Shown here: piece after piece, positions 1-8,221 of the stretch | How positions within the stretch are numbered: position 1 is the first letter of the stretch | How the letters are laid out: each line of letters starts with the position of its first letter | Source of the DNA: Tepidimicrobium sp. | Lineage (GTDB): Bacteria; Bacillota; Clostridia; Tissierellales; Tepidimicrobiaceae | DNA: 21,929 bases | Assembly (NCBI GenBank): GCA_012839395.1 | Contig: DUNJ01000105.1 | Span: 1 to 21,929, forward strand | Direction of reading: 5' to 3' | The notes under the pieces: model-generated | What the model saw: only the letters and a program-made list of their open reading frames with translations | The model's database searches: none | Told to the model about the DNA's origin: nothing | Position numbers and translations under genes: made by a program

Positions 1-18
1 GGCATTTGAAGATTAGTA

Positions 19-50
19 ATAAAAGGGACAGCTGAGGCTGTCCCTTTTAT
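19..50. terminator. Rho-independent terminator of the gene upstream of the window
   Basis: A perfect 14-bp stem (19-32 pairs with 37-50) with a TGAG loop. The right arm ends in CCCTTTTAT, so a T run follows the GC-rich part of the stem. It presumably ends a gene lying to the left of the window. The left arm begins with an A run, so it could also act on the other strand. Confidence 0.8.
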
Positions 51-138
51 AATTCTATAAATTTAACAAGTATCAAGTGTTAATTTTAATAAAACATATA
101 TTATATATCAACACATATGAACATGTCAATAGTAAAAT

Positions 139-167
139 TTGATATTTTTCCCCCATAGTGATATAAT
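139..167 (+). promoter_or_regulatory. Sigma-A-type promoter for the 283-aa gene
   Basis: TTGATA (139-144), a 17-nt spacer and a consensus TATAAT (162-167). Transcription would start near 174 and leave a leader of about 80 nt before the ATG at 255. The prediction is from sequence alone. Confidence 0.7.
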
Positions 168-254
168 ACTAATGATGGCAATTTTAACGGATATATGGAT
201 GGACTATAGATACCCATAGAAAATTGCATATATAAAGTGGAGGGAATTAGATAG

Positions 255-1106
255 ATGAATTTAGTTGACAAAGAGGTAATACACAGGACCTTTGGTAGAG
301 GCAATGTGGCTAATTATAATGATTCCTATGTAAAGGTCGAGTTTGAATCGGGCGCTAAGAGGTTTGTCTTTCCCGATGCATTTGGGAAATATATAAAATT
401 AGTGGATGAGAAGGCAGCAGATTTGGTAAAAAGGAAGATAGAGGAAAGGGAAGAGGAGCGCAGAAAAGAAGCGATTAGGCTAGAGAAGGAAAGAGCATTG
501 GAGCAGGAGCGATTGCGTATACTAGAGGAAAAAAAGCGCATAAGAAGCAGGAGGATTCATCCTAGCATACAATCCGTATTCTGGTGTGAAGAGGGAGAAG
601 AGGATGATATTTTCACAAAATGGAGTGTTTTCACCGGTGAGATAAAGAGTGGGGATAGGAAGGGGCAGCCAAGGCGATTAGCTAGGATGAACCAGAATAG
701 CGGCTGCCTTTTAACCAAGAGGGATTCCAATATGAAGGAAGAGGATAGGCGTATACTAGGCGTATTCATGGCTGATGAGGGTTTTAACGGCAGAAGATGT
801 GAAGATGGCTATATTCCAGCCCACCCTAGGTATAGAATTCGCCTTTCAGACCAGGAATCTGAGAAGATGCTCTTTTGGAATTACTACATCAACAAGAGAT
901 TTCCTCATAGGATGACGTGGAATTCGGGAAGACAGCGTTATTTTAAAAATATGTGGATGGCTCAAATCCTACGGGATATAGTTTCCCTTAGAAAGGATGT
1001 CGAGGGAGAAGAGGAGGCAAAGCAGTTCTTCGAACACTTCTGCAAGATCAATAGGATAGATGAGGAGGAATTGCCAAGGCCTAATGGCGCATTGAAACGT
1101 CTATAA
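255..1106 (+). CDS. Unrecognised coiled-coil protein with N-terminal Tudor-like segment
   Basis: A 283-aa soluble, highly charged protein with no signal peptide or membrane segment. I do not recognise the family. Residues about 5-48 follow a pattern of the type V-x-H-x2-FG-x-G-x-V followed by V-x-F-x3-G, then an aromatic residue and a Pro. This resembles the small beta-barrel segment at the end of UvrD/PcrA helicases and CarD-like proteins, which bind nucleic acid or RNA polymerase. Residues about 52-100 are a Glu/Arg/Lys-rich helix that should form a coiled coil. The remaining 180 residues are Trp/Tyr/Arg-rich and may be a separate globular domain. The start is supported by GGAGGG at 239-244, ten nt before the ATG. 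It is monocistronic between a promoter (139-167) and a terminator (1139-1180). A nucleic-acid-related role is an inference only. Confidence 0.85.
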   Translation: MNLVDKEVIHRTFGRGNVANYNDSYVKVEFESGAKRFVFPDAFGKYIKLVDEKAADLVKRKIEEREEERRKEAIRLEKERALEQERLRILEEKKRIRSRRIHPSIQSVFWCEEGEEDDIFTKWSVFTGEIKSGDRKGQPRRLARMNQNSGCLLTKRDSNMKEEDRRILGVFMADEGFNGRRCEDGYIPAHPRYRIRLSDQESEKMLFWNYYINKRFPHRMTWNSGRQRYFKNMWMAQILRDIVSLRKDVEGEEEAKQFFEHFCKINRIDEEELPRPNGALKRL

Positions 1107-1138
1107 CTGGCCCATAGTTTAATAAGGTACGACAAAAG

Positions 1139-1180
1139 CTAGTTGGGATTTTATTTTTAAATTCCAACTGGTATTTTTTG
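1139..1180 (+). terminator. Terminator after the 283-aa gene
   Basis: A 13-bp stem (1139-1151 with 1159-1171, two G-T wobbles) with loop TATTTTT, followed by TATTTTTTG. Confidence 0.85.
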
Positions 1181-1259
1181 TGTTCTATAAAAAGTAATAA
1201 TAGAAGAGGACAAACCATATAGATTATATAGGAATAGATATCTTAAGAGGAGGATGGGG

Positions 1260-3989
1260 ATGAATTGGTACAAGCCGGAGATAGAAGGGGTTATAAGGAA
1301 CTTGGGAACGAGCGTAGATAAGGGCCTTAGTCATACCGAGGCGCAAGACAGGCTAAACAAGTATGGAAAAAACCAATTGAAGGAAAAGCCCAAAGAAGGA
1401 TTTATTTCAAAGCTCGTTAACCAGTTTTCCGATTTTTTGGTGTTGATATTAATAGTAGCAGCATTGGTGTCCATCTCCATTGGTGAGATCAGGGATTCGG
1501 CTGTAATATTGGCCATAGTATTGATCAATGCATTTTTAGGGATCTATCAGGAGGGAAAGGCGGAAAGGGCATTGGAATCCCTTCAAAAGATGACCTCCCC
1601 AACCGCTAAGGTCATAAGAGATGGGCATCTAGGCATAGTTCCTGCAGCCGACCTAGTGCCTGGGGACCTAGTAGTACTGGATTCGGGAGATATAGTCCCG
1701 GCGGATATAAGGTTGGTGGAAAGTTCCAATCTAAAGGCGGATGAAGCTTCCCTAACGGGAGAATCTATGCCTGTAGATAAGAGGGTAAATCAAGGCTATG
1801 AAGAGGATATTCCGCTGGGGGATAGGGATAATATGGTATTTATGGGTACCATTATCGCCTACGGTAGGGCCAGCGGGGTGGTGGTGGAGACCGGGGATAA
1901 TACGGAAATAGGAAAGATAGCAACCCATATTCAGTCCTTTGATGAGGAGTTGACACCATTACAGAGGCAATTGAATGAATTAGGCAAGTATCTAGGCTTG
2001 ATCACCATTATGGTGTGCGTAATAGTATTTATAATTGGAACCTTACAAGGCAGAAAGGTAATGGAAATGTTCATGGTAGCTATAAGTTTGGCCGTTGCAG
2101 CTATTCCGGAGGGATTGCCTGCTATTGTAACCATAGTATTGGCACTGGGGATGAATAAAATGGTAGCTAGGCATGCCATAGTGAAGAAGCTTTTAGCTGT
2201 AGAAACCCTAGGAAGTATTACCGTCATATGTTCTGATAAGACCGGGACTTTAACCCAAAATCAGATGACGGTTACAAGAATCTTTGCGGGTAATAGGGTT
2301 TTCAATATAACTGGGGTGGGATATGAGCCGGTTGGAAAATTTATGCTAGATGGAAAGACGATAGAACCTAAAAGCATTGTGGAGTTGGAAAGGATATTGC
2401 ACATAGGAATGTTAACCAACGATGCAGATATCAATAGCGCCAATGGGATATTTAGCGTTATAGGTGATCCTACGGAAGGGGCTTTAATCACATTGGGATA
2501 TAAGGGGGATATAGATAAGGATGACATAAATGACAAATATCCTAGGATTGGAGAGATTCCCTTCGATTCGGAGAGGAAGATGATGACCACATTTCATAGG
2601 GATTATATCCCAAACAAGATAGTATCCTTTACAAAGGGTGCACCCGATATAGTGATAGATCGATGCAAGTATATCGATATAGATGGTGAAAGGGTAGAGT
2701 TAGATGATGTACTTAAGAATAAGATATTAAAGGTGAATAATAGATTTGCAAGGGAAGCCCTAAGGGTATTAGCACTAGCCTATAGGGAGTATGATGATAC
2801 CCCCCAGTATACATGTTCAGACAATATTGAAAGCTCTATGGTATTTGTAGGTTTGGTGGGTATGATAGATCCCCCTAGGGCCGAGGCTAGGGATGCCATA
2901 ATTAAATGCAAAGAGGCGGGAATTAAGCCGGTGATGATAACTGGTGACTATAGGGAAACGGCATTTGCCATCTCTAGGGAATTGGGGATAGCTAAATCCA
3001 TCAACCAGGTAATAGAGGGAAAGGAGTTGGATAGGGTTTCAGATGAACAGTTAAAATCCATAGTGAACAACACCTCCGTATATGCGAGGGTATCTCCAGA
3101 GCATAAGGTAAGGATAGTATCTACCCTTAAGGCCAATGGGGAGATCGTTGCAATGACTGGGGATGGGGTCAACGATTCCATGGCATTGAAGAAGGCGGAT
3201 ATTGGAGTAGCCATGGGGATAACTGGAACAGATGTGGCCAAAAATACTGCAGATGTAATCCTCACCGACGATAATTTTACCAGCATAGTAGCAGCTATAG
3301 AGGAGGGAAGGGCTATCTACAGCAATATTAGGAAGTTTGTATTCTTCCTGCTATCCTGTAATATAGGGGAGATAATAATAGTATTTATGAGCATATTGTT
3401 CAATCTACCCATTCCCCTATTGCCTATACAATTATTATGGTTAAATTTGGTAACCGATAGTTTTCCCGCATTGGCACTGGGAGTAGAAAAAGGCGAAGAA
3501 GGTCTAATGAAGTTGGAGCCTAAGGATCCTAAATCCCCCATAATAGATGGAGATATGATGTTGGATATAATCGTACAGAGCATAACCATAGGGGTTACAT
3601 CTTTAATGGCATATATTTGGGGACTTAGAGCCTTTTCAGATAGTTTGATAAAGGCCAGAACCATAGCCTTTGCTACCTTGATTTCGGCAGAGCTATTGAG
3701 AGCCTATTCTAGTAGGTCTGAAAGATATAGCTTACTTGAGATAGGTATATTTTCTAATCCAACCATGGTCTATGCAACTGCCCTATCCTTCTCGCTATTA
3801 TTAGCCGTTATATATATTCCAATATTGCAGGTAATATTTCATACGGTACCATTATTCTTAATGGATTGGGCTATTATAGCAAGCTTTGCTCTAATCCCTC
3901 TAATAATAAGTGAACTATATAAAATATTATTCAATAGGGATAGGGTGGAGCAGAAGAGGGGATTGGATTTGCAAAAAGAAAGATATTAA
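1260..3989 (+). CDS. P2A-type calcium-translocating P-type ATPase
   Basis: A membrane pump that uses ATP to move Ca2+ out of the cytoplasm. From the start at 1260 it is 909 aa, the usual length of bacterial SERCA/PMR1-like pumps. Visible signatures are the actuator loop TGES (166-169), the phosphorylation motif DKTGT with Asp326, and the hinge motif TGDGVND (633-639). The M4 motif IPEGLP carries Glu284. SERCA calcium ligands are matched in M5 (Asn701 and Glu704 in NIGE), M6 (Asn729, Thr732, Asp733 in NLVTD) and M8 (Glu811), so both Ca2+ sites look intact. Start choice: AGGAGG at 1248-1253 directly abuts an ATG at 1254, leaving no spacer, but lies 6 nt before the ATG at 1260. The gene stands alone between a terminator and a regulatory dyad. 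Substrate is inferred from the ligand set; Na+ or Mn2+ transport is less likely but not excluded. Confidence 0.95.
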   Translation: MNWYKPEIEGVIRNLGTSVDKGLSHTEAQDRLNKYGKNQLKEKPKEGFISKLVNQFSDFLVLILIVAALVSISIGEIRDSAVILAIVLINAFLGIYQEGKAERALESLQKMTSPTAKVIRDGHLGIVPAADLVPGDLVVLDSGDIVPADIRLVESSNLKADEASLTGESMPVDKRVNQGYEEDIPLGDRDNMVFMGTIIAYGRASGVVVETGDNTEIGKIATHIQSFDEELTPLQRQLNELGKYLGLITIMVCVIVFIIGTLQGRKVMEMFMVAISLAVAAIPEGLPAIVTIVLALGMNKMVARHAIVKKLLAVETLGSITVICSDKTGTLTQNQMTVTRIFAGNRVFNITGVGYEPVGKFMLDGKTIEPKSIVELERILHIGMLTNDADINSANGIFSVIGDPTEGALITLGYKGDIDKDDINDKYPRIGEIPFDSERKMMTTFHRDYIPNKIVSFTKGAPDIVIDRCKYIDIDGERVELDDVLKNKILKVNNRFAREALRVLALAYREYDDTPQYTCSDNIESSMVFVGLVGMIDPPRAEARDAIIKCKEAGIKPVMITGDYRETAFAISRELGIAKSINQVIEGKELDRVSDEQLKSIVNNTSVYARVSPEHKVRIVSTLKANGEIVAMTGDGVNDSMALKKADIGVAMGITGTDVAKNTADVILTDDNFTSIVAAIEEGRAIYSNIRKFVFFLLSCNIGEIIIVFMSILFNLPIPLLPIQLLWLNLVTDSFPALALGVEKGEEGLMKLEPKDPKSPIIDGDMMLDIIVQSITIGVTSLMAYIWGLRAFSDSLIKARTIAFATLISAELLRAYSSRSERYSLLEIGIFSNPTMVYATALSFSLLLAVIYIPILQVIFHTVPLFLMDWAIIASFALIPLIISELYKILFNRDRVEQKRGLDLQKERY

Positions 3990-4027
3990 TTTAACATTTA
4001 TTGAATGTTGAACAAAAGTGCTATAAT
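3990..4027 (+). promoter_or_regulatory. Dyad and -10 element upstream of the aminotransferase
   Basis: A 9-bp inverted repeat (3990-3998 with 4004-4012, loop TATTG, one G-T wobble) starts right after the pump stop codon. It lacks a T run, so it is a poor terminator. It lies 9 nt before a consensus TATAAT (4022-4027). TTGAAT (4001-4006) within the dyad could serve as a -35 with a short 15-nt spacer. An operator overlapping the promoter is the simplest reading; an inefficient terminator is the alternative. Confidence 0.4.
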
Positions 4028-4071
4028 ATAAGGACAGGTAGATATGGAAGTTAATTGAAGAAGGGGGATAT

Positions 4072-5409
4072 ATGATAATGGATAAATCAGTAATGAATAA
4101 ACCAGTTCTATCGGCACATTTTAAATCAAGAAAACCATCAGATGTCCGTCTGGCCCAAATAAAGTTTGAGGAGCGTAAGGTAAAGCCGGAGAAGGTGGTA
4201 AATGTTGCCATTGGAAATGTATCTTTACCGACAAATTTGGCTATGCAGAAGAGGATGTTTGAGCTCAATTCGCCGGAGAGTCCATTTGTCGATGGGGTAA
4301 TTAGATACTCCACAACAGCGGGTACAATTGAAGCCCAGGAGGCCTTTAGAAATATATTGAAAAGCGAAGGTTTCGATACGGAGAAATTATATATTCAGAT
4401 AACGGAGGGCGGTTCAGCAGCTATGGAGCTATTGCTCTTAGGAGTATGTGGACCGGCTGGAACCGATGAAAAACCCCTTATGATGATCGACCCTACCTAT
4501 ACCAATTATGTATCCTTTGCTGAAAGAATAGGTAGGAAAACTGTAACCATAACACGACATATGGGGGAGGACGGGAAGTTTACTCTGCCGGATATTGGGG
4601 AGATAGAGGAGGTTATTAGGGCTAATAATCCCGGGGCCCTTTTGGTAATTCCCTATGACAACCCGACGGGACAGTTCTATACAAAGGACCTTATAAAGGA
4701 ATTGGCAGAGCTTTGCGTTAAATACAATATGTGGTTAGCAAGCGATGAGGCCTATAGGGGGCTATACTATGATAGGGATGAGGAACTGTCAAGCATATGG
4801 GGATTATCGGATAAGGACGTGCCGGGAATTGAAGGACGAAGGATTAGCATTGAAACCACCTCCAAGATATGGAATGCCTGTGGCTTAAGGATAGGTGCTG
4901 TAATTACGGATAACAAAGAATTTAACAAGCGTTCCGTTGCAGAATATACTGCTAACCTTTGTGCAAATTCCATAGGCCAGTATATATTTGGGGCGTTGGC
5001 TCATGAAAGTGAGGAAAGCATACTTGAATGGTGTAAACAGCAGAGAAACTATTATAGGGAACAGATATTGAAGGTATATAATGGGCTTAAGGCAGAGGAA
5101 CCAGCTTTAATAGTATCCAGTCCAGCTGCCTCCATCTACTCGGTAATAGATGTAAGGAATGTGGTAAAACCTGGATTCGATTCAGTAGAATTTGTGCTAT
5201 ACTGTGCGGAAAGGGGTTCCATTGAAATAGATGGAGTTGAAATGACCCTCTTGGTGGCACCTATGAAAGGATTCTACAATGTTGAGGATGAAGACAATAA
5301 CCCTGGCAAAACTCAATTTAGGATATCCTTTGTGGAATCTCCAGAAAACATGGCTTTAGTACCAAAGTTATTCGTAAAGCTATTGAGAAAATATGAGGAA
5401 CAGAGATAG
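4072..5409 (+). CDS. PLP-dependent aminotransferase, class I/II (fold type I)
   Basis: A soluble pyridoxal-phosphate enzyme that transfers an amino group from an amino acid to a 2-oxo acid. The 445 residues cover the complete fold. NPTG is at 197-200 and SDEAY at 224-228, where Asp225 should contact the pyridine nitrogen and Tyr228 the PLP oxygen. Lys265 in TSKIWNACGLRIG is the Schiff-base lysine. Arg417 in FRISF matches the arginine that binds the substrate alpha-carboxylate. It is somewhat longer than aspartate aminotransferases of about 400 aa, with extra residues near the N-terminus. The amino-acid substrate cannot be read from sequence. AAGGGGG (4061-4067) lies 4 nt before the ATG at 4072 and 10 nt before another at 4078, so a two-residue shorter protein is possible. 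It has its own promoter region and a strong terminator, so it is probably monocistronic. Confidence 0.92.
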   Translation: MIMDKSVMNKPVLSAHFKSRKPSDVRLAQIKFEERKVKPEKVVNVAIGNVSLPTNLAMQKRMFELNSPESPFVDGVIRYSTTAGTIEAQEAFRNILKSEGFDTEKLYIQITEGGSAAMELLLLGVCGPAGTDEKPLMMIDPTYTNYVSFAERIGRKTVTITRHMGEDGKFTLPDIGEIEEVIRANNPGALLVIPYDNPTGQFYTKDLIKELAELCVKYNMWLASDEAYRGLYYDRDEELSSIWGLSDKDVPGIEGRRISIETTSKIWNACGLRIGAVITDNKEFNKRSVAEYTANLCANSIGQYIFGALAHESEESILEWCKQQRNYYREQILKVYNGLKAEEPALIVSSPAASIYSVIDVRNVVKPGFDSVEFVLYCAERGSIEIDGVEMTLLVAPMKGFYNVEDEDNNPGKTQFRISFVESPENMALVPKLFVKLLRKYEEQR

Positions 5410-5432
5410 TATAAAGAGACTATAAAACATAT

Positions 5433-5468
5433 TCCGCCTTCTGTATATATATGGAGGGCGGATTTTTT
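5433..5468 (+). terminator. Terminator after the aminotransferase
   Basis: A GC-rich 9-bp stem (TCCGCCTTC 5433-5441 with GAGGGCGGA 5454-5462, one wobble) with a 12-nt AT loop, followed by TTTTTT. Confidence 0.88.
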
Positions 5469-5537
5469 AAATCTATCGAAATATATCCCATTTATAATAC
5501 CATATAGGATGATTCAATAAATTCCTAATATGTTATA

Positions 5538-5894
5538 ATGAATATAATTGCCAAGAAACATCAATATAATAGACCAGCTATAGATGAGTCCATATCCTTC
5601 CTAAGGGAATTCAATGAGGGTGATGTGGGTTCCTTTATACGATTTAAGGATGGGTTTAAAAGGCCCTATGATCAGGACTATGATAATGATGATGTTTATC
5701 ACATTATGTATATAGATAAGGACCCCGAGACCTTAGAGAATGTAGCAGAGTTTGACTTCTACATAGATAAGGAAACCCATCTAATAGTTTTTCAAACTGG
5801 CACTATAGATGGGATGAGCTATGTACTAGAATTAGAGTACTATTCCGAGAATAATCAGTATCCGGATGAAACGTTTTATATCGATGGCTTTTAG
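5538..5894 (+). CDS. Small acidic protein of unknown function
   Basis: 118 aa, rich in Asp, Glu and Tyr, soluble, with no signal peptide or recognisable motif. Its second half (about 50-118) alternates hydrophobic and charged residues, as in a small beta-rich domain. I do not recognise the family. The reading frame is uninterrupted and codon use resembles the neighbours, so it is probably a real gene. The start is unusual. There is no Shine-Dalgarno sequence, an in-frame stop (5526-5528) excludes an upstream extension, and the ATG overlaps an extended -10-like sequence (TGTTATAAT, 5531-5539). Another TATAAT lies at 5493-5498 and could be the real -10. A GTG at 5625 is a weaker internal start. 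It is followed 115 nt later by the penicillin-binding protein with no terminator between, so co-transcription is possible. Confidence 0.65.
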   Translation: MNIIAKKHQYNRPAIDESISFLREFNEGDVGSFIRFKDGFKRPYDQDYDNDDVYHIMYIDKDPETLENVAEFDFYIDKETHLIVFQTGTIDGMSYVLELEYYSENNQYPDETFYIDGF

Positions 5895-6009
5895 ATATAT
5901 AGATAGTATATAATTATATTTAGGGTTAGGGTTTGGAATAAAGTAACAGATAAGGTTCTTTCATTAGATCCTAGTTTAAAAATTAGTACTTGTGCGGGAG
6001 GTAGTATAT

Positions 6010-8037
6010 ATGAGGAAGGGAATATTTGTTATTATATTTGTGGCACTTATATTAGCGCTTGTTGGTTGTTCAAAGAAGGGGGCAGAGACGCCCCAAGATA
6101 GATTTGACCAATATGTGGAATTATGGAATGATCAGCAGTTTGAAGAGATGTATGATATGCTTTCGTCCGATGCCAGGGAGGAGTTTCCACCCGATCAATT
6201 CATAGATCGTTATAATAAGATCTATAAAGACCTTGGAATATCCAAGCTGAAGATCTCCTATGATGAATTATCCGAGGGGGAGTTAAAGACCGCTTTGAAG
6301 GAGGGAGCGGCAACTATTCCCTTTGTGGTTTCTATGGAAAGCATAGGTGGACCGATAGAATTTGAATATAAGGCCATTCTTATTAAAGAAGGGGAGGGCA
6401 AGGATGGGAAATGGCTTATAAAATGGGACCCTGGATTCATATTTCCACCGTTAAAGGATGGTGGAAATGTTAGAATTCATACGGACACACCCATGCGGGG
6501 GCAAATTCTAGATCGGAATAAAAAGCCCTTGGCTACCAATGATCATGTATACGAGGTGGGAATAGTTCCCGAAGGGCTTGGAGAGAATTCGAAGAAACAA
6601 AAGGAGAAGATTGCTAAACTATTGGATATCCCCGTGGAGGCAATCGATGCTGAATTGAGTGCCGATTGGGTGAGGCCGGAGTTGTTTGTACCTATTAAAA
6701 AGCTTCCTAAGGGGGCTGAATCCACAATTACTGAATTAAAAGAAGTAGATGGAGTATCAATTCGCGAGGTAATGGGACGTGTATATCCGTTAGGCAAGGC
6801 TGCAGGACACTTAACCGGTTATATTGGGCCGATTAGTGCGGAGGAGTTGGAGGAGAAGGAAGCGGGTCAATATTCTGCAAATGATCTTATAGGTAAGCGT
6901 GGATTGGAGCAACTATATGAAGAGCAGTTGAGGGGGGAAAAAGGCGCTAAGATATTCATCGTTAAGGAGGATGGAGAAGAAGAGGTATTAGCTGAAAAAT
7001 CGGCAAAGGATGGGGAGGATATCGTTACAACCATAGATGTAGATGTTCAAGGGGAGATATTCAATGCCTATGAAGAAAGATCTGGAACATCGGCAGCAAT
7101 AAACCCCAAGACTGGTGAGACCTTAGCATTGGTAAGTAGTCCAGCCTTTGATCCCAATGAATTTTTGTATGGAATTTCTCAGGAGCGACTAGATGAATTG
7201 GAAAATGATCCACAAACTCCAGTTATCAATCGATTTGCTGCAACATTTGCTCCGGGTTCGGTAATTAAGCCTATCACGGCTGCCATTGGGCTTAAAAATG
7301 GTACTATTAAGCCAGACGAAGGTATCGATATCAAGGGATTAACCTGGGCTAAGGGGAAGGACTGGGGTAATTACAAGGTTAAGAGGGTATCCGAGAGCGA
7401 TGGACCCGTGGATATTGCCGATGCTCTTATCCGTTCGGATAATATCTATTTCGCTATGAAAGGTGTTGAGATGGGAGCTAAATCCCTTGCAAATGGCCTA
7501 GAGAAATTTGGATTTGGCGAACAGTTGCCCTTCGAATATCCAATCCCCAGCTCTACAATATCTTCCAGTGGTGAATTGGGGGATGAAGTTCAACTTGCCA
7601 ATACCAGTTATGGGCAGGCGGAAGTGGAAAGCAGTGCTCTTCATATGGCAATTACCTATACAACCTTCTTAAATGAAGGCAATATGTTGAAGCCAACTCT
7701 ATTGGCAAGTGAGGATACTGGACAGATATGGAAGGAGAATATAATCAGCCCAGATAATGCTAAGTTCATACAGGAAATATTGAGGGATGTGGTATTAAAG
7801 GGTACCGCAACTACGGCAAAAAGGGATGGATTGGCTATTTCCGGGAAGACGGGAACGGCAGAATTAAAGCTATCCCATGACTCCGAGGATCATGAAAATG
7901 GCTGGTTCATAGGTTATCCCACAGAGAAACAGGATATCCTCATAGCTATGATGATAGAAGAGGTTGAGGATATAGGCACTAGTGCATTTGTTGCCGAAAA
8001 AGTAGCCGATATATTGGTGAAATTGAACAATCGATAG
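6010..8037 (+). CDS. Penicillin-binding transpeptidase lipoprotein with MecA_N domain
   Basis: A class B penicillin-binding protein that cross-links peptidoglycan on the outer face of the membrane. From 6010 it is 675 aa. Residues 1-20 are a lipoprotein signal peptide with lipobox LVGC; Cys20 would be lipidated. Residues about 30-140 are an NTF2-like MecA_N domain, 150-315 the dimerisation domain and 355-670 the transpeptidase. The acylation motif SVIK gives Ser417 and Lys420, followed by SDN (476-478) and KTG (613-615). Domain order and length match Bacillus PbpC (PBP3) and staphylococcal PBP2a. Some members have low beta-lactam affinity; sequence alone does not show this here. Start choice: GGGAGG (5996-6001) lies 8 nt before the ATG at 6010; the in-frame GTG at 5992 lies before that site. 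A strong terminator follows. Confidence 0.94.
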   Translation: MRKGIFVIIFVALILALVGCSKKGAETPQDRFDQYVELWNDQQFEEMYDMLSSDAREEFPPDQFIDRYNKIYKDLGISKLKISYDELSEGELKTALKEGAATIPFVVSMESIGGPIEFEYKAILIKEGEGKDGKWLIKWDPGFIFPPLKDGGNVRIHTDTPMRGQILDRNKKPLATNDHVYEVGIVPEGLGENSKKQKEKIAKLLDIPVEAIDAELSADWVRPELFVPIKKLPKGAESTITELKEVDGVSIREVMGRVYPLGKAAGHLTGYIGPISAEELEEKEAGQYSANDLIGKRGLEQLYEEQLRGEKGAKIFIVKEDGEEEVLAEKSAKDGEDIVTTIDVDVQGEIFNAYEERSGTSAAINPKTGETLALVSSPAFDPNEFLYGISQERLDELENDPQTPVINRFAATFAPGSVIKPITAAIGLKNGTIKPDEGIDIKGLTWAKGKDWGNYKVKRVSESDGPVDIADALIRSDNIYFAMKGVEMGAKSLANGLEKFGFGEQLPFEYPIPSSTISSSGELGDEVQLANTSYGQAEVESSALHMAITYTTFLNEGNMLKPTLLASEDTGQIWKENIISPDNAKFIQEILRDVVLKGTATTAKRDGLAISGKTGTAELKLSHDSEDHENGWFIGYPTEKQDILIAMMIEEVEDIGTSAFVAEKVADILVKLNNR

Positions 8038-8085
8038 AGATTTCGTTTATAGTAAAAGCAACAATAAGATTTGTATTGACTAAAG

Positions 8086-8098
8086 TTGAACAATTCAA
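8086..8098. promoter_or_regulatory. TTGAA-N3-TTCAA dyad, copy 1
   Basis: A 13-bp perfect inverted repeat with spacer CAA. It lies between the penicillin-binding protein stop and its terminator, so it would be in the 3' untranslated region. The same half-sites and spacing recur at 9658-9670, over a promoter. Function is unknown. Confidence 0.25.
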
Positions 8099-8118
8099 TA
8101 GATCATTAAGTGTATATT

Positions 8119-8161
8119 GCCATAGCGTATTGTACTAGTGACAATATGCTATGGCGTTTTT
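8119..8161 (+). terminator. Terminator after the penicillin-binding protein
   Basis: A 15-bp stem (8119-8133 with 8141-8155, one wobble) with a 7-nt loop, followed by GTTTTT. Confidence 0.9.
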
Positions 8162-8221
8162 ATAGCTATATAAATGCAAGGATAGGCATTAATTTTCATA
8201 GACTGAAAGGGGCAGTTTGAC

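Noticed and set aside
1254..1259. ATG 1254 as start of the Ca2+ pump
   Set aside because: It directly abuts AGGAGG with no spacer; ATG 1260 has a 6-nt spacer.
3927..4313. 128-aa open frame on the - strand
   Set aside because: It overlaps the ends of two well-supported + strand genes and their intergenic region, has no recognisable motif and reads as an antisense shadow. The same applies to all other - strand frames.
5920..5935. TTAGGG-TTAGGG-TT, telomere-like tandem
   Set aside because: Only two copies in a bacterial leader region; most likely chance in the region before the penicillin-binding protein.
5992..6009. GTG start for the penicillin-binding protein
   Set aside because: The GTG lies upstream of the GGGAGG site that serves ATG 6010, and six extra residues would precede a normal lipoprotein signal peptide.
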